A stretch of 29,223 nucleotides of DNA from DATMNI01 sp035570275 (lineage in GTDB: Bacteria; Acidobacteriota; Terriglobia; Bryobacterales; Bryobacteraceae): assembly GCA_035570275.1 (NCBI GenBank), contig DATMNI010000165.1:1-29223 (forward strand). The letters run 5' to 3'. The notes under the pieces are model-generated. The model saw only the letters and a list, made by a program, of their open reading frames with translations, made no database searches and had not been told where the DNA came from. How positions within the stretch are numbered: position 1 is the first letter of the stretch; every line of letters begins with the position of its first letter. The position numbers and the translations under genes were made by a program. Below are positions 15,103 through 22,641 of the stretch, one piece after another.

Positions 15103-17883
15103 TTACTCATGCCGTAGCGCGCTCATCGGGTCGATTCGCGAAGCCTTCCGCGCAGGCAGGTACCCGGCCAGAATTGCGGCGCCCAGCAGAGTCACCACTG
15201 CCAGCGTAAGCGCCAGAGGATCGTTGGACTTCATTCCGTACAGGAAGGACGCGACAAATTTCGACGTGCCGAGCGCCGTGGGAAGGCCGATGGCCAGGCC
15301 CACCGCCGCCAGCGCCAGGACATCCCGTAGAACCATCCGGACCACGCCGCCGCGCTGCGCCCCCAGCGCCATCCTGATGCCGATCTCGCCGGTGCGGCGG
15401 GCGACGTTGTACGAAACCGTGCCGTAGAGACCGACGCAGGCGATCGCCAGTGCCAGGATGGCGAAGCCGGTGCACAAACGGGCAAACGTGATCTCCTGGT
15501 TGATCGTCTGGTCTATGTCCGCCGCCTGGGTTCTAATCTCGGACACGGGCACGCGCGCGTCCGCCTGGCGCACCGTTTCGCGTGCCGAGTTGACATACCG
15601 CAGCGGGTCGCCCGACGTCCGCAGCGCGTACACCATCTGATCCGGCTGCGGGTAGCCCTGGTTATAAGGCATATACACCAGCGGCGGGATGGCCTCCTTC
15701 AGACCGCCATACCGCGCGTTCCTGGATACACCCACAATCTCCATGTCGCGCGCGAGAGGCTCTCCTTTCCCTCCTTTCCGCATAATCAGATGCTGCCCCA
15801 GCGGATTGCGATTGCCGAAATTGGCCTTGGCAAACACCTCGTTGATCACCGCCACGGCCGGCGAGGCGGGCCGGTCGCTTTCGTCAAAATCACGGCCGGC
15901 CAGGATCGGAATCTGCATGGTGCCGAAGAACGCCGGTCCGACATTCAGGATTCGATTGTCCGGGCTGGATGGCGCGCCGGACACGCCGATGGGCAGTCCA
16001 GTCCCGGCTTCGATGAGCGAATCTTCCGAGAGACTCGCGCTGCGCACGCCCGGGATCTCGCTGAACCGTTGGCGTAGATCGCCGTAAAAGGCAGCGATCT
16101 CCGGGTCTTTGTGCCCGGCCTTCCGGGCGTCCAACTGGAACAGCAGCACGTTCTCGCGATTGAAGCCGAGCTCGATCGATTGCAGATTCGATAGCGTCCG
16201 CACAAACAGCCCAGCCGCCACCAGCATCAGCAGCGAGATGGCGATCTGACACACCATGAGCGCGTGGCTTATGCTGACGCCCCGGAAAGAATGCCGCGCA
16301 CCCGGCTGGCCCGCCCGCGTTTCCTTGAGGGCCGATATGACGTCCACACGTGTGGACTGCATCGCCGGCGCCAGGCCGAACAGCACGCCCGTCAGCAAGG
16401 AAAGTGCGGCCGCCGCACCCAGCACGTGCCAGTTCAATTCCGCGCGCAGGGTGAAATTCGCCCGCCCGTTTGCCAGCAGCAGCGTAAGGAAACGAATCCC
16501 CCAGATCGCGAACAATACCCCGAGGACCCCGCCCATCGACGCCAGCAGAACGCTCTCGGTCAGCAGTTGCCGCACAATGCGAAACCGGCCCGCACCCACG
16601 CTCAGCCGCAGCGCCATTTCGCGCCTTCTCGCCGCGGCGCGCGCCAGCAGCAGGTTGGCGACATTGGCGCACGCCAGGGCCAGGATCAACGCCACCAGCG
16701 TCATCAGCACATAGAGCGGTTGCGAGTACCGCCGCCGCAGGCTCTCCAGGCCACCCGCGCCTGGGACGATCACCAGCGCGGGAAGGTTCGCCCGCTCCCG
16801 CTCATTGTCGGCGGTGCCCGCTACCCATTGCTGAAATGCCGGCGCCAACTCGGCCTGGGCCTGCGCCAGGCTGACTCCGGGACGCAATCGGCCCATGACC
16901 TGAATCCAATAGTAGTTCCGAGCCAGGTAATTTTCGGGTCGGAAGCCAAACTGATGGCCGGCTCCCATCAATTCATTGGTGTGCATCGGAAGATAGACAT
17001 CCGGAGCCGCCGCGGGATCGACGCCGAAGAATTCAGGCGGCGTAACGCCCACTACGGTGAAGGGCAGGTTGTCGATCAGAATTGGCTGGCCGGCCGCGTT
17101 GGCGGCGCCTCCAAAGCGCCTTTGGCTATACGCGTAGCTGACCACAGCTACGGGCCGCGCCCCGGCCCGGTCGTCATCGGGAATGATCAGCCGCCCCGCA
17201 ACCGGGGGAACGGCGAGTCCACCAAAATAACCGCCCGACACGTACTCGCCGGCAGCAATGCCGGCTTGTCCTTTGATGGTCAGGTTCAGCCGCTTGATTT
17301 GCCAGGATGAGTAGTGGGCGAACACGGTCGAAAAAACGGATTCGTATTTCTGGAAAAGCTCGAACGCCGGGAAGGGGAACATGCCGCTTGTCTCTCCCGA
17401 CTGGGGATCGCCCCAAGTGCTGCCGCTCATGCCATGCATCACGAAGTCGCGTCCTCCGGCGTTAGCCTTGGCGTGCCAGTTCAGGACGACCAGAGACCCG
17501 GGATCGGACACCGGCAGCGAGCGCAGCAGGATCGAGTCCATGAAGCTGTAGATCGCGGTGTTGGCGCCGATTCCCAGCGCCAGGGACGAGACTGCCAGAA
17601 ACGTAAACAGCCGGTTGGCGGCCATGGTCCGAAAGGCATAGCGCAGGTCCTGGCCGAGTTGCTCCAGGACAGTCCATCCCCATACGTCGCGGGTGTTCTC
17701 CTGCAGCAAGGTGAGGTTGCCCAACTCGCGGCGCGCCGCCCATCGGGCCTGTTCCCGCGCCAACCCCTCCGCTTGCTGCTGTTCGGCTTCCTCCGCGAGG
17801 TGGAACTGGAGTTCCTCGCGCAGTTCGGCTTCCTTGTTGCGGCGTTCGGTCAACCATTTCAACTTGCGAAAGAATGCGTTCAT
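15103..17883 (-). CDS. MacB/FtsX-type ABC permease of the acidobacterial orphan class
   Basis: 926 residues from the ATG at 17883. An N-terminal cap (about 1-70; E-L-R-E-E-L-Q-F-H-L and A-R-W-A-A-R-R-E-L-G-N) marks acidobacterial orphan permeases. A MacB periplasmic core follows the first membrane helix (S-L-A-L-G-I-G-A-N-T-A-I-Y-S), then FtsX-type helices (L-A-C-A-N-V-A-N-L-L-L-A-R-A-A-A-R-R-R-E-M-A-L-R). The second core plus FtsX half ends G-E-I-G-I-R-M-A-L-G-A-Q-R and R-I-D-P-M-S-A-L-R-H-E. No ATPase gene is adjacent, hence 'orphan'. The start overlaps the padR stop (ATGA), so the regulator and permease are coupled. Confidence 0.9.
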   Translation of the reverse strand: MNAFFRKLKWLTERRNKEAELREELQFHLAEEAEQQQAEGLAREQARWAARRELGNLTLLQENTRDVWGWTVLEQLGQDLRYAFRTMAANRLFTFLAVSSLALGIGANTAIYSFMDSILLRSLPVSDPGSLVVLNWHAKANAGGRDFVMHGMSGSTWGDPQSGETSGMFPFPAFELFQKYESVFSTVFAHYSSWQIKRLNLTIKGQAGIAAGEYVSGGYFGGLAVPPVAGRLIIPDDDRAGARPVAVVSYAYSQRRFGGAANAAGQPILIDNLPFTVVGVTPPEFFGVDPAAAPDVYLPMHTNELMGAGHQFGFRPENYLARNYYWIQVMGRLRPGVSLAQAQAELAPAFQQWVAGTADNERERANLPALVIVPGAGGLESLRRRYSQPLYVLMTLVALILALACANVANLLLARAAARRREMALRLSVGAGRFRIVRQLLTESVLLASMGGVLGVLFAIWGIRFLTLLLANGRANFTLRAELNWHVLGAAAALSLLTGVLFGLAPAMQSTRVDVISALKETRAGQPGARHSFRGVSISHALMVCQIAISLLMLVAAGLFVRTLSNLQSIELGFNRENVLLFQLDARKAGHKDPEIAAFYGDLRQRFSEIPGVRSASLSEDSLIEAGTGLPIGVSGAPSSPDNRILNVGPAFFGTMQIPILAGRDFDESDRPASPAVAVINEVFAKANFGNRNPLGQHLIMRKGGKGEPLARDMEIVGVSRNARYGGLKEAIPPLVYMPYNQGYPQPDQMVYALRTSGDPLRYVNSARETVRQADARVPVSEIRTQAADIDQTINQEITFARLCTGFAILALAIACVGLYGTVSYNVARRTGEIGIRMALGAQRGGVVRMVLRDVLALAAVGLAIGLPTALGTSKFVASFLYGMKSNDPLALTLAVVTLLGAAILAGYLPARKASRIDPMSALRHE

Positions 17884-18236
17884 TTTCCCTCCTGCTCGGC
17901 TGGATTCAAGATCAACCCCATGGCCCGCGCGAACGCCTGCCACTTCGATTGTTCGCGAGCGAGCTGTTTCCGCCCCAGCGGCGTGAGGCGATAGACCCTG
18001 GCCCGCTTACCTTTGTCGGACAGCTCCCACGCGGCCGCGACCCACCCTTTCGCCTCCAGCCTGTGCAGGGCCGGGTACAAAGAACCCGTCTCCACCTGGA
18101 GCAGGTCTTCCGAGGTCCGCTGAATGTGTTTGGCGATGGCGTGGCCGTGGGTGGGTCCCGCAATCAGGGTGCGGAGGATGAGCAGGTCGAGCGTGCCTTG
18201 CAGCAGATCGACACGCGAGGGCGGCTTTTGGCTCAT
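17880..18236 (-). CDS. PadR-family transcriptional regulator
   Basis: 118 residues. The winged helix has L-L-Q-G-T-L-D-L-L-I-L-R-T-L, G-P-T-H-G-H-A-I-A-K-H-I, V-E-T-G-S-L-Y-P-A-L-H-R-L-E-A-K-G-W and the wing ending R-V-Y-R-L-T-P-L-G-R-K-Q-L. These are textbook PadR landmarks. A C-terminal helix (about 88-110) serves dimerisation. It is the first gene of the padR-permease pair and likely represses its own operon through the palindrome in the promoter spacer at 18251-18267. Confidence 0.92.
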   Translation of the reverse strand: MSQKPPSRVDLLQGTLDLLILRTLIAGPTHGHAIAKHIQRTSEDLLQVETGSLYPALHRLEAKGWVAAAWELSDKGKRARVYRLTPLGRKQLAREQSKWQAFARAMGLILNPAEQEGK

Positions 18237-18245
18237 TGTGTAGCC

Positions 18246-18274
18246 ATTCTACTATTTGTTCTGTAGTGTGTCTA
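18246..18274 (-). promoter_or_regulatory. padR promoter with operator-like palindrome in the spacer
   Basis: On the minus strand -35 TAGACA (18269-18274) and -10 TAGAAT (18246-18251) are separated by exactly 17 nt; each differs from consensus at one base. ACTA-N9-TAGT (18251-18267) fills the spacer, where a bound PadR dimer would block polymerase. The start codon lies only 9 nt after the -10, so the transcript should have almost no leader. Confidence 0.6.
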
Positions 18275-18538
18275 CTGAAAAAGGCTCCAACTGGACCTCC
18301 TGCGGATCAACCTGGTTATGGAGACTGGTTACGGAGACGCCCGGCCAGTCACATATGTGGCCTATCTGAGCCCATTCTTGGCGCCAAGCCAGCGCGTGCA
18401 CTCAAAGGTGCGCCCCGGATTATGGCCCAACACTCGGGCCTTCCGCAAGAGCCTTTGTTCACCGCGACTGCCTCCTCCTTGCTTTGCTCGGCGGCCTCCG
18501 CTTGCTCCGCGCTCTCAAGGTTCTATTTTCGTCTTCTG

Positions 18539-18574
18539 CGCTTTCCTCAGCGTCTCCGCGTCTCCGCGGTGAAG
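18539..18574. repeat. Dispersed-type intergenic repeat (CTCAGCGTCTCCGCG...)
   Basis: Contains the internally repeated CGTCTCCG (CAGCGTCTCCGCGTCTCCGC). Closely similar sequences are widely scattered between genes in many unrelated bacterial genomes. This is from memory, and only one copy is in the window. Confidence 0.4.
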
Positions 18575-18810
18575 TCGCCGCCCCGGAGTACGGCACAGCC
18601 CTCGACATTGCCGCATCAGAACAGATCCATCTGAAAAAGAATGGGTTGTCCTTCTGACCCTGTGCTTTTTCCGATTGGCCGCTTAACGGTGACGCGGAAC
18701 TCGCATTTATTTCTCCCTTTACTTTCAAGTATTTTCAGACCCGCAAGCCCCGAATCCACCACCACCCGTGCTACACATTAAGCATGGAAGTGTGCTCTCA
18801 TGCTTTTTCA

Positions 18811-18940
18811 TGTGACGCATCTGCCGAAAACCTCGCGCAAGATGCGGCACAAGGCCTTTATGAGTCTCTGCAACTTACTGAAAAGGAGTCATCTGGCTTC
18901 ACGTCAAAGTATTCCACGGAGTCTCGCAAGATGCGTCACA
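18811..18940. repeat. Long-range 12-bp inverted repeat with internal near copy
   Basis: TGTGACGCATCT (18811-18822) and AGATGCGTCACA (18929-18940) are perfect inverted copies 106 bp apart. AGATGCGGCACA (18840-18851) is a third copy with one mismatch, in the same orientation as the right arm. Could be protein-binding sites or a small element's ends; no target duplication was seen. Confidence 0.4.
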
Positions 18941-18989
18941 GACCGGCCCCCGGCAGCTACTTGTGAAGCACCGGACGGATCGCCTTTCA

Positions 18990-19046
18990 CAGGCCACAGG
19001 CCACCGGCCACCGGCCACCGGCATCTGGCCACCGGCCACCGGCATC
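18990..19046. repeat. CCACCGGC tandem repeat
   Basis: Runs of GGCCACCGGCCACCGGC with two CATC interruptions (GGCATCTGGCC and GGCATC), ending 9 bp before the methyltransferase stop codon. The sequence GGCCACCGGCC is also self-complementary in part, so it can fold. Confidence 0.6.
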
Positions 19047-19054
19047 CCCCACTT

Positions 19055-19558
19055 CTACCCTCGAAAATCCAGACGCATCGCCAGGGCCCCCTCCAACTCC
19101 AGCAGGCGCTTCTTGAGCGGCAACCCGCCTCCGTAGCCGACCAGTTTGCCGCTGGCGCCGATCACCCGGTGGCAGGGGACGATGATCGGGATAGGGTTGG
19201 CGCCGTTGGCGGCGCCGACCGCCCGAACGGCTGCGGGCGATCCAATGGCCGCCGCGATTTGGAGATAGCTGCGGGTTTCCCCGTAGGGGATTATCCCCAA
19301 TTGCCGCCAGACCTGCAGTTGGAATCCCGTGCCTTGCATATCCAGCGGGACTCGGAATTCGCGCAATTGGCCGGCGAAATAGGCCCGCAATTGCGCGCAA
19401 GTCTCGGCCAGCAGGCAATTTTCCGGGTTTTGGACGGCGTCCGGCACGCCTTCTCCGGCGGGCAGCGGCTCGAATTCGATCGCCCGAATGCCCGAAGTGC
19501 TTGCAACCATTCGGAGTTTCAATCCATCTACAATTTGGACGTCCGCCCATTCCAACAT
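19055..19558 (-). CDS. ogt: Methylated-DNA-protein-cysteine S-methyltransferase (Ogt/Ada-C type)
   Basis: 167 residues from the ATG at 19558; a GTG two codons earlier is an alternative. It repairs O6-alkylguanine by moving the alkyl group irreversibly to its own Cys129 in the signature P-C-H-R-V-I. The DNA-binding part has F-Q-L-Q-V-W-R-Q-L-G-I-I-P-Y-G-E-T-R-S-Y and the Arg-finger region A-V-R-A-V-G-A-A-N-G-A-N-P. The G-Y-G-G-G-L-P-L-K-K-R-L-L-E-L-E end is typical. No Ada N-terminal methyl-phosphotriester domain is present. It is divergent from ispH with ~110 bp between them and is functionally unrelated to the hopanoid cluster. Confidence 0.93.
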   Translation of the reverse strand: MLEWADVQIVDGLKLRMVASTSGIRAIEFEPLPAGEGVPDAVQNPENCLLAETCAQLRAYFAGQLREFRVPLDMQGTGFQLQVWRQLGIIPYGETRSYLQIAAAIGSPAAVRAVGAANGANPIPIIVPCHRVIGASGKLVGYGGGLPLKKRLLELEGALAMRLDFRG

Positions 19559-19645
19559 GCACACAGTGTGCCATATCGTCCCGGTCTCAATTCGGGCGAA
19601 AGCTTGCAGTTTACGGTTTATGCCGGGCCGAACCGGTAACGGTCC

Positions 19646-19654
19646 TGTTATAAT
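19646..19654 (+). promoter_or_regulatory. Extended -10 promoter of the hopanoid cluster
   Basis: TGtTATAAT, a perfect extended -10 (TG-n-TATAAT). The ATG of ispH is at 19672, so the leader would be about 10 nt, and it has no Shine-Dalgarno. No -35 is evident, as is normal for extended -10 promoters. It is the only strong promoter seen ahead of the co-directional genes to 29223. Confidence 0.6.
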
Positions 19655-19671
19655 TAGTCCTATTCGCCTAT

Positions 19672-20643
19672 ATGCCTCTTAAGCCTTTCGCACTCAATCA
19701 TGGCGCGGAGAAGAAGATTTTTCTGCTCAAGCCCCGGGGCTTTTGCGCTGGAGTCGTCAGGGCTATCGATGTGGTCAAGATCGCCTTGGATTTGTATGGG
19801 CCGCCGGTTTACGTCCGTAAGGAAATCGTGCATAACAAGCACGTGGTGGATGAGTTGCGCGACGCCGGCGCGGTCTTCGTGGAAGAACTGGACGAGGTGC
19901 CCCTGGGTGGCCGCGCCATCTTTAGCGCCCACGGCGTGGCGCCCGCGGTGCGCAAGCAGGCGCTGGAGCGCAAGCTGGATGTGATCGATGCCACTTGCCC
20001 GCTGGTCACCAAGGTGCATCTGGAAGCCGTCCGGTTTGCGCGCGACGGCTACAGTATCGTGCTGATTGGCCACAAGGACCACGATGAGGTGATCGGCACG
20101 CTGGGCGAGGTGCCCGACCGCAGCTACCTGGTGGAAACCGTCGAGGATGTGGACCGGTTGCAATTGCACGATCCCGCGCGCGTCCGCTACCTGACGCAGA
20201 CCACGCTGAGCCTGGACGAAACCCGCGACATCGTGATCCGGCTGAAGGAACGGTTTCCGCTGATCCAGGGGGCCCAGACCCAGGACATCTGCTATGCCAC
20301 GGAGAACCGGCAGATGGCCGTCAAGGCGGTTTCGGAAGGCCTGGATTTGCTGTTGGTCGTAGGGTCGCAAAACAGCTCGAATTCCAAACGGCTGGTTGAG
20401 GTGGGCGACAAATTCGGCGTCCGGTCGTACCTGGTGAACGACCGCAGCGACGTCGATGGCTTGTGGCTCGACGGGGTGAAGAACGTGGGGGTGACGGCCG
20501 GGGCTTCGGCGCCGGAGCACCTGGTGCAGGAGTTGATCGAGTACTTGGACGAACACGGCTTCCAGCAGTTGGAAGAGATCGAGTTGGTGGATGAAGACGT
20601 CAGATTCTCATTGCCCGCGGAGTTGACCGTCTCAATTCGATGA
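19672..20643 (+). CDS. ispH: 4-hydroxy-3-methylbut-2-enyl diphosphate reductase (IspH/LytB)
   Basis: 323 residues. Last step of the methylerythritol phosphate pathway: reduces HMBPP to isopentenyl and dimethylallyl diphosphate using a [4Fe-4S] cluster. The three cluster cysteines are visible: Cys25 (R-G-F-C-A-G-V), Cys109 (D-A-T-C-P-L-V-T-K) and Cys207 (Q-D-I-C-Y-A-T). The S-x-N substrate residues occur in Q-N-S-S-N-S-K-R-L, and T-A-G-A-S-A-P-E lies near the C-terminus. The stop overlaps the start of shc (ATGA), tying precursor supply to cyclisation in one operon. Confidence 0.96.
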   Translation: MPLKPFALNHGAEKKIFLLKPRGFCAGVVRAIDVVKIALDLYGPPVYVRKEIVHNKHVVDELRDAGAVFVEELDEVPLGGRAIFSAHGVAPAVRKQALERKLDVIDATCPLVTKVHLEAVRFARDGYSIVLIGHKDHDEVIGTLGEVPDRSYLVETVEDVDRLQLHDPARVRYLTQTTLSLDETRDIVIRLKERFPLIQGAQTQDICYATENRQMAVKAVSEGLDLLLVVGSQNSSNSKRLVEVGDKFGVRSYLVNDRSDVDGLWLDGVKNVGVTAGASAPEHLVQELIEYLDEHGFQQLEEIELVDEDVRFSLPAELTVSIR

Positions 20644-22613
20644 GCGCGCCTATCCAAGCCCGGAGCATCCAAATCGGCAGCACTCTGGAGCCGGCCGCCA
20701 CGCAGGCCGGGCGCAAAGCTGCCAATTATCTCAGCGGGCTGCAGGCGCGCGATGGCCACTGGTGCGGGGAACTCACGGTAGCCGACACCACACTGGAGTC
20801 CGGCTACATCTTGTTTCAACTTTGGCTGTATCCGTCCGTCGAGGGCAAGTGGACACCCGAAACCCGGCCGCTGATCGACAAAGCCGTGCGGTCGATTCTG
20901 GACGCCCCGCTTCCCGAGAGCATCGACGCCGGCGTGCAGGCTTATGGCGCGCTCAAGCTGGCGGGCCTGCCGGTTGGCGATTCGCGCATGGCACGTCTGC
21001 GGCAGGACATCCTGGATGCAGGCGGCATTCAGGCAGCCGGCAGCCGGCTCAAAATCCACCTTAGCCTGTTCAATTTGTATCCCGCCGAAGACTGCCCGCA
21101 CATCCCGGTCGAACTGATTCTTCTGCCGTTTGATTTCATCTACCAGATGGCCGCCTGGGAACGAACTGTGGCAGTGCCGCTCTCCATCGTGCAGTCAGCC
21201 AACCGCCGCCGCCCCGTCCCGGCGGGCTTCAACCTGGATGAACTCATCCTTAACGAACTCCCTAACGAACTCATCCCTAACGAACCCGGCCTTAACGAAC
21301 CCGACCTTAACGAACCTATCAGAGCCGCGACCGTTAGGGAGCGGTCCGCGCCGTTCGCCCAAAACCTTCTCCAATGGTGGGAGCGGCACGGATCTAAAAC
21401 CCTCCGCCAGCGTGCGGTTGAGAAAGCCAAAGACTGGATGTTGGAGCGCCTGCGCCACTCCGACGGGTTGGGCGCTACTTATCCGGCGATGATGTACTCG
21501 GTGATGGCGCTGGATGCGCTGGGCTACCGCGAGGACGATCCCTTGCGGGTGGCGGCACTGCGCCAATTCAACAGCCTGATGGTGGACGACGGCGACCAGT
21601 TCTTCTTCCAACCGCGTTTTTCGCCGGCGTGGGATACAGCGCTAGCGGCCTGCGCGCTGGCCCAACGGGATCCGGCCGACGCTGCGCTGCCCCAGGCGGC
21701 GGACTGGCTGCTGGCCCGTGAGGTGCGGCGCAAGGGCGACTGGTCCTGGAAGCGGCCGAACACGGAGCCTTCCGGCTGGGCCTTCGAGTACAGCAACGAA
21801 TTCTATCCGGGCACCGACGCTACCGCCATGGCGCTGCTGGCGCTGAGCCAGGCGCAGGCATCCGATGGGGCGGCGCAGAAGGCCTGCGAAAAACGCGGCC
21901 TGGCGTGGCTGCTGGCGATGCAGTCGGCCGATGGCGGATGGGCGGCCTTCGACGCGGACCACAATTGGAGGTTTTTGGATCGGCTCCCATTCGCCGGCGG
22001 CGGCGGCATGTTGGACACAAGCTGCCCCGACATCACCGGCCGCGCGCTGGAGGCTCTGGCGGCGCAGGGGGTGAGCGGCAGCCATACTGCGATGGTGCGC
22101 GGGGTCAAATGGCTGGTGGACCACCAGGAGGCCGACGGAAGTTGGCTTGGCCGTTGGGGCGTGGCGTACATTTACGGGACTTGTCTTGCGCTAAGAGGAC
22201 TGGCAGCGGCCGGCGAAAGCGACCGCGAGGCGCACGTTCTGCGCGCCGGCGAGTGGCTGCGGTCCATCCAGAATGCCGATGGGGGATGGGGCGAAAGCGG
22301 CTCCAGTTGCGAACGGGGTGCCGAAGGACAAAGCCGCGGCCAGGGCGTGTTTGCGGCCGCTCCGAGCACGCCATCGCAGACGGCCTGGGCTACGATGGGC
22401 CTGATCGCCGGGGGCGATGCCAACAGTTTGAGCGTGCAGCACGGAATCGAATACCTGCTGGAAACCCAGCGTGAAGATGGAAGCTGGGCTGATGAGCCGG
22501 CCACGGGGGCCGGAGTTACACGAGGTTCGTACCTGAACTATCACCTATACAAAGACTATTTTCCGCTACTGGCTTTGTCTTCGTTCGTGAAGGCCCGGGC
22601 CAATGCGATCTGA
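20640..22613 (+). CDS. shc: Squalene-hopene cyclase family protein with altered DXDD motif
   Basis: 657 residues, usual for the family. It cyclises squalene to hopene/hopanol at the membrane. QW repeats are clear (Q-A-R-D-G-H-W, Q-S-A-D-G-G-W, Q-E-A-D-G-S-W, Q-N-A-D-G-G-W, Q-R-E-D-G-S-W). Family signatures are G-R-W-G-V-A-Y-I-Y-G-T and the C-terminal Y-L-N-Y-H-L-Y-K-D-Y-F-P-L. The proton-donor motif, normally Y-P-D-x-D-D-T-A, reads Y-P-G-T-D-A-T-A: Asp393 (the central acid) is kept, but the flanking Asps are Gly391 and Ala394. Residues 200-228 are a pentapeptide repeat (N-E-P-x-x type), followed by a palindromic insertion. Placed between ispH and hpnH, it is the expected cyclase of the pathway, possibly with altered activity. 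Confidence 0.93.
   Translation: MSAPIQARSIQIGSTLEPAATQAGRKAANYLSGLQARDGHWCGELTVADTTLESGYILFQLWLYPSVEGKWTPETRPLIDKAVRSILDAPLPESIDAGVQAYGALKLAGLPVGDSRMARLRQDILDAGGIQAAGSRLKIHLSLFNLYPAEDCPHIPVELILLPFDFIYQMAAWERTVAVPLSIVQSANRRRPVPAGFNLDELILNELPNELIPNEPGLNEPDLNEPIRAATVRERSAPFAQNLLQWWERHGSKTLRQRAVEKAKDWMLERLRHSDGLGATYPAMMYSVMALDALGYREDDPLRVAALRQFNSLMVDDGDQFFFQPRFSPAWDTALAACALAQRDPADAALPQAADWLLAREVRRKGDWSWKRPNTEPSGWAFEYSNEFYPGTDATAMALLALSQAQASDGAAQKACEKRGLAWLLAMQSADGGWAAFDADHNWRFLDRLPFAGGGGMLDTSCPDITGRALEALAAQGVSGSHTAMVRGVKWLVDHQEADGSWLGRWGVAYIYGTCLALRGLAAAGESDREAHVLRAGEWLRSIQNADGGWGESGSSCERGAEGQSRGQGVFAAAPSTPSQTAWATMGLIAGGDANSLSVQHGIEYLLETQREDGSWADEPATGAGVTRGSYLNYHLYKDYFPLLALSSFVKARANAI
21237..21323 (+). 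repeat. In-frame 15-bp tandem repeat inside shc
   Basis: AACGAAC recurs at 21252, 21264, 21279, 21294 and 21309 (spacings 12, 15, 15, 15), encoding D-E-L-I-L, N-E-L-P, N-E-L-I-P, N-E-P-G-L, N-E-P-D-L, N-E-P-I-R. It starts at the D-E-L motif that many cyclases have once at this loop, so it looks like expansion of a native segment. Confidence 0.75.
21322..21350 (+). repeat. Palindromic element inside shc
   Basis: GCGACCG-ttagggag-CGGTCCGC forms a stem with one bulged base, directly after the tandem repeat, and encodes about R-A-A-T-V-R-E-R-S-A-P. The sequence type (GAGCCGCGACCGTTAGGGAG) resembles, from memory, a dispersed repeat of acidobacterial genomes. Only this copy is in the window. Confidence 0.45.
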
Positions 22614-22641
22614 ACCAGATCTTATTGTAAATGGATAAACG

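Larger units (their letters stand above)
18275..19054. other. Gene-free, repeat-rich intergenic region
   Basis: About 0.8 kb between padR and the methyltransferase gene with no supported gene. Short frames at 18459-18728 and 18784-18966 read through repeats and are not called. It holds a CTCAGCGTCTCCGCG-type repeat near 18545, a 12-bp inverted repeat pair at 18811/18929, and a CCACCGGC tandem at 18990-19046. Composition around 18700-18940 is less GC-rich than its neighbours. Confidence 0.5.

Noticed and set aside
18459..18728. 89-residue minus-strand frame in the padR-ogt gap
   Set aside because: Its Arg-rich centre is the translation of a dispersed intergenic repeat (around 18545); no ribosome site was found.
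18784..18966. 60-residue plus-strand frame
   Set aside because: Lies over the inverted-repeat motifs, no Shine-Dalgarno and no homologous features; an overlapping frame at 18800 is equally open.
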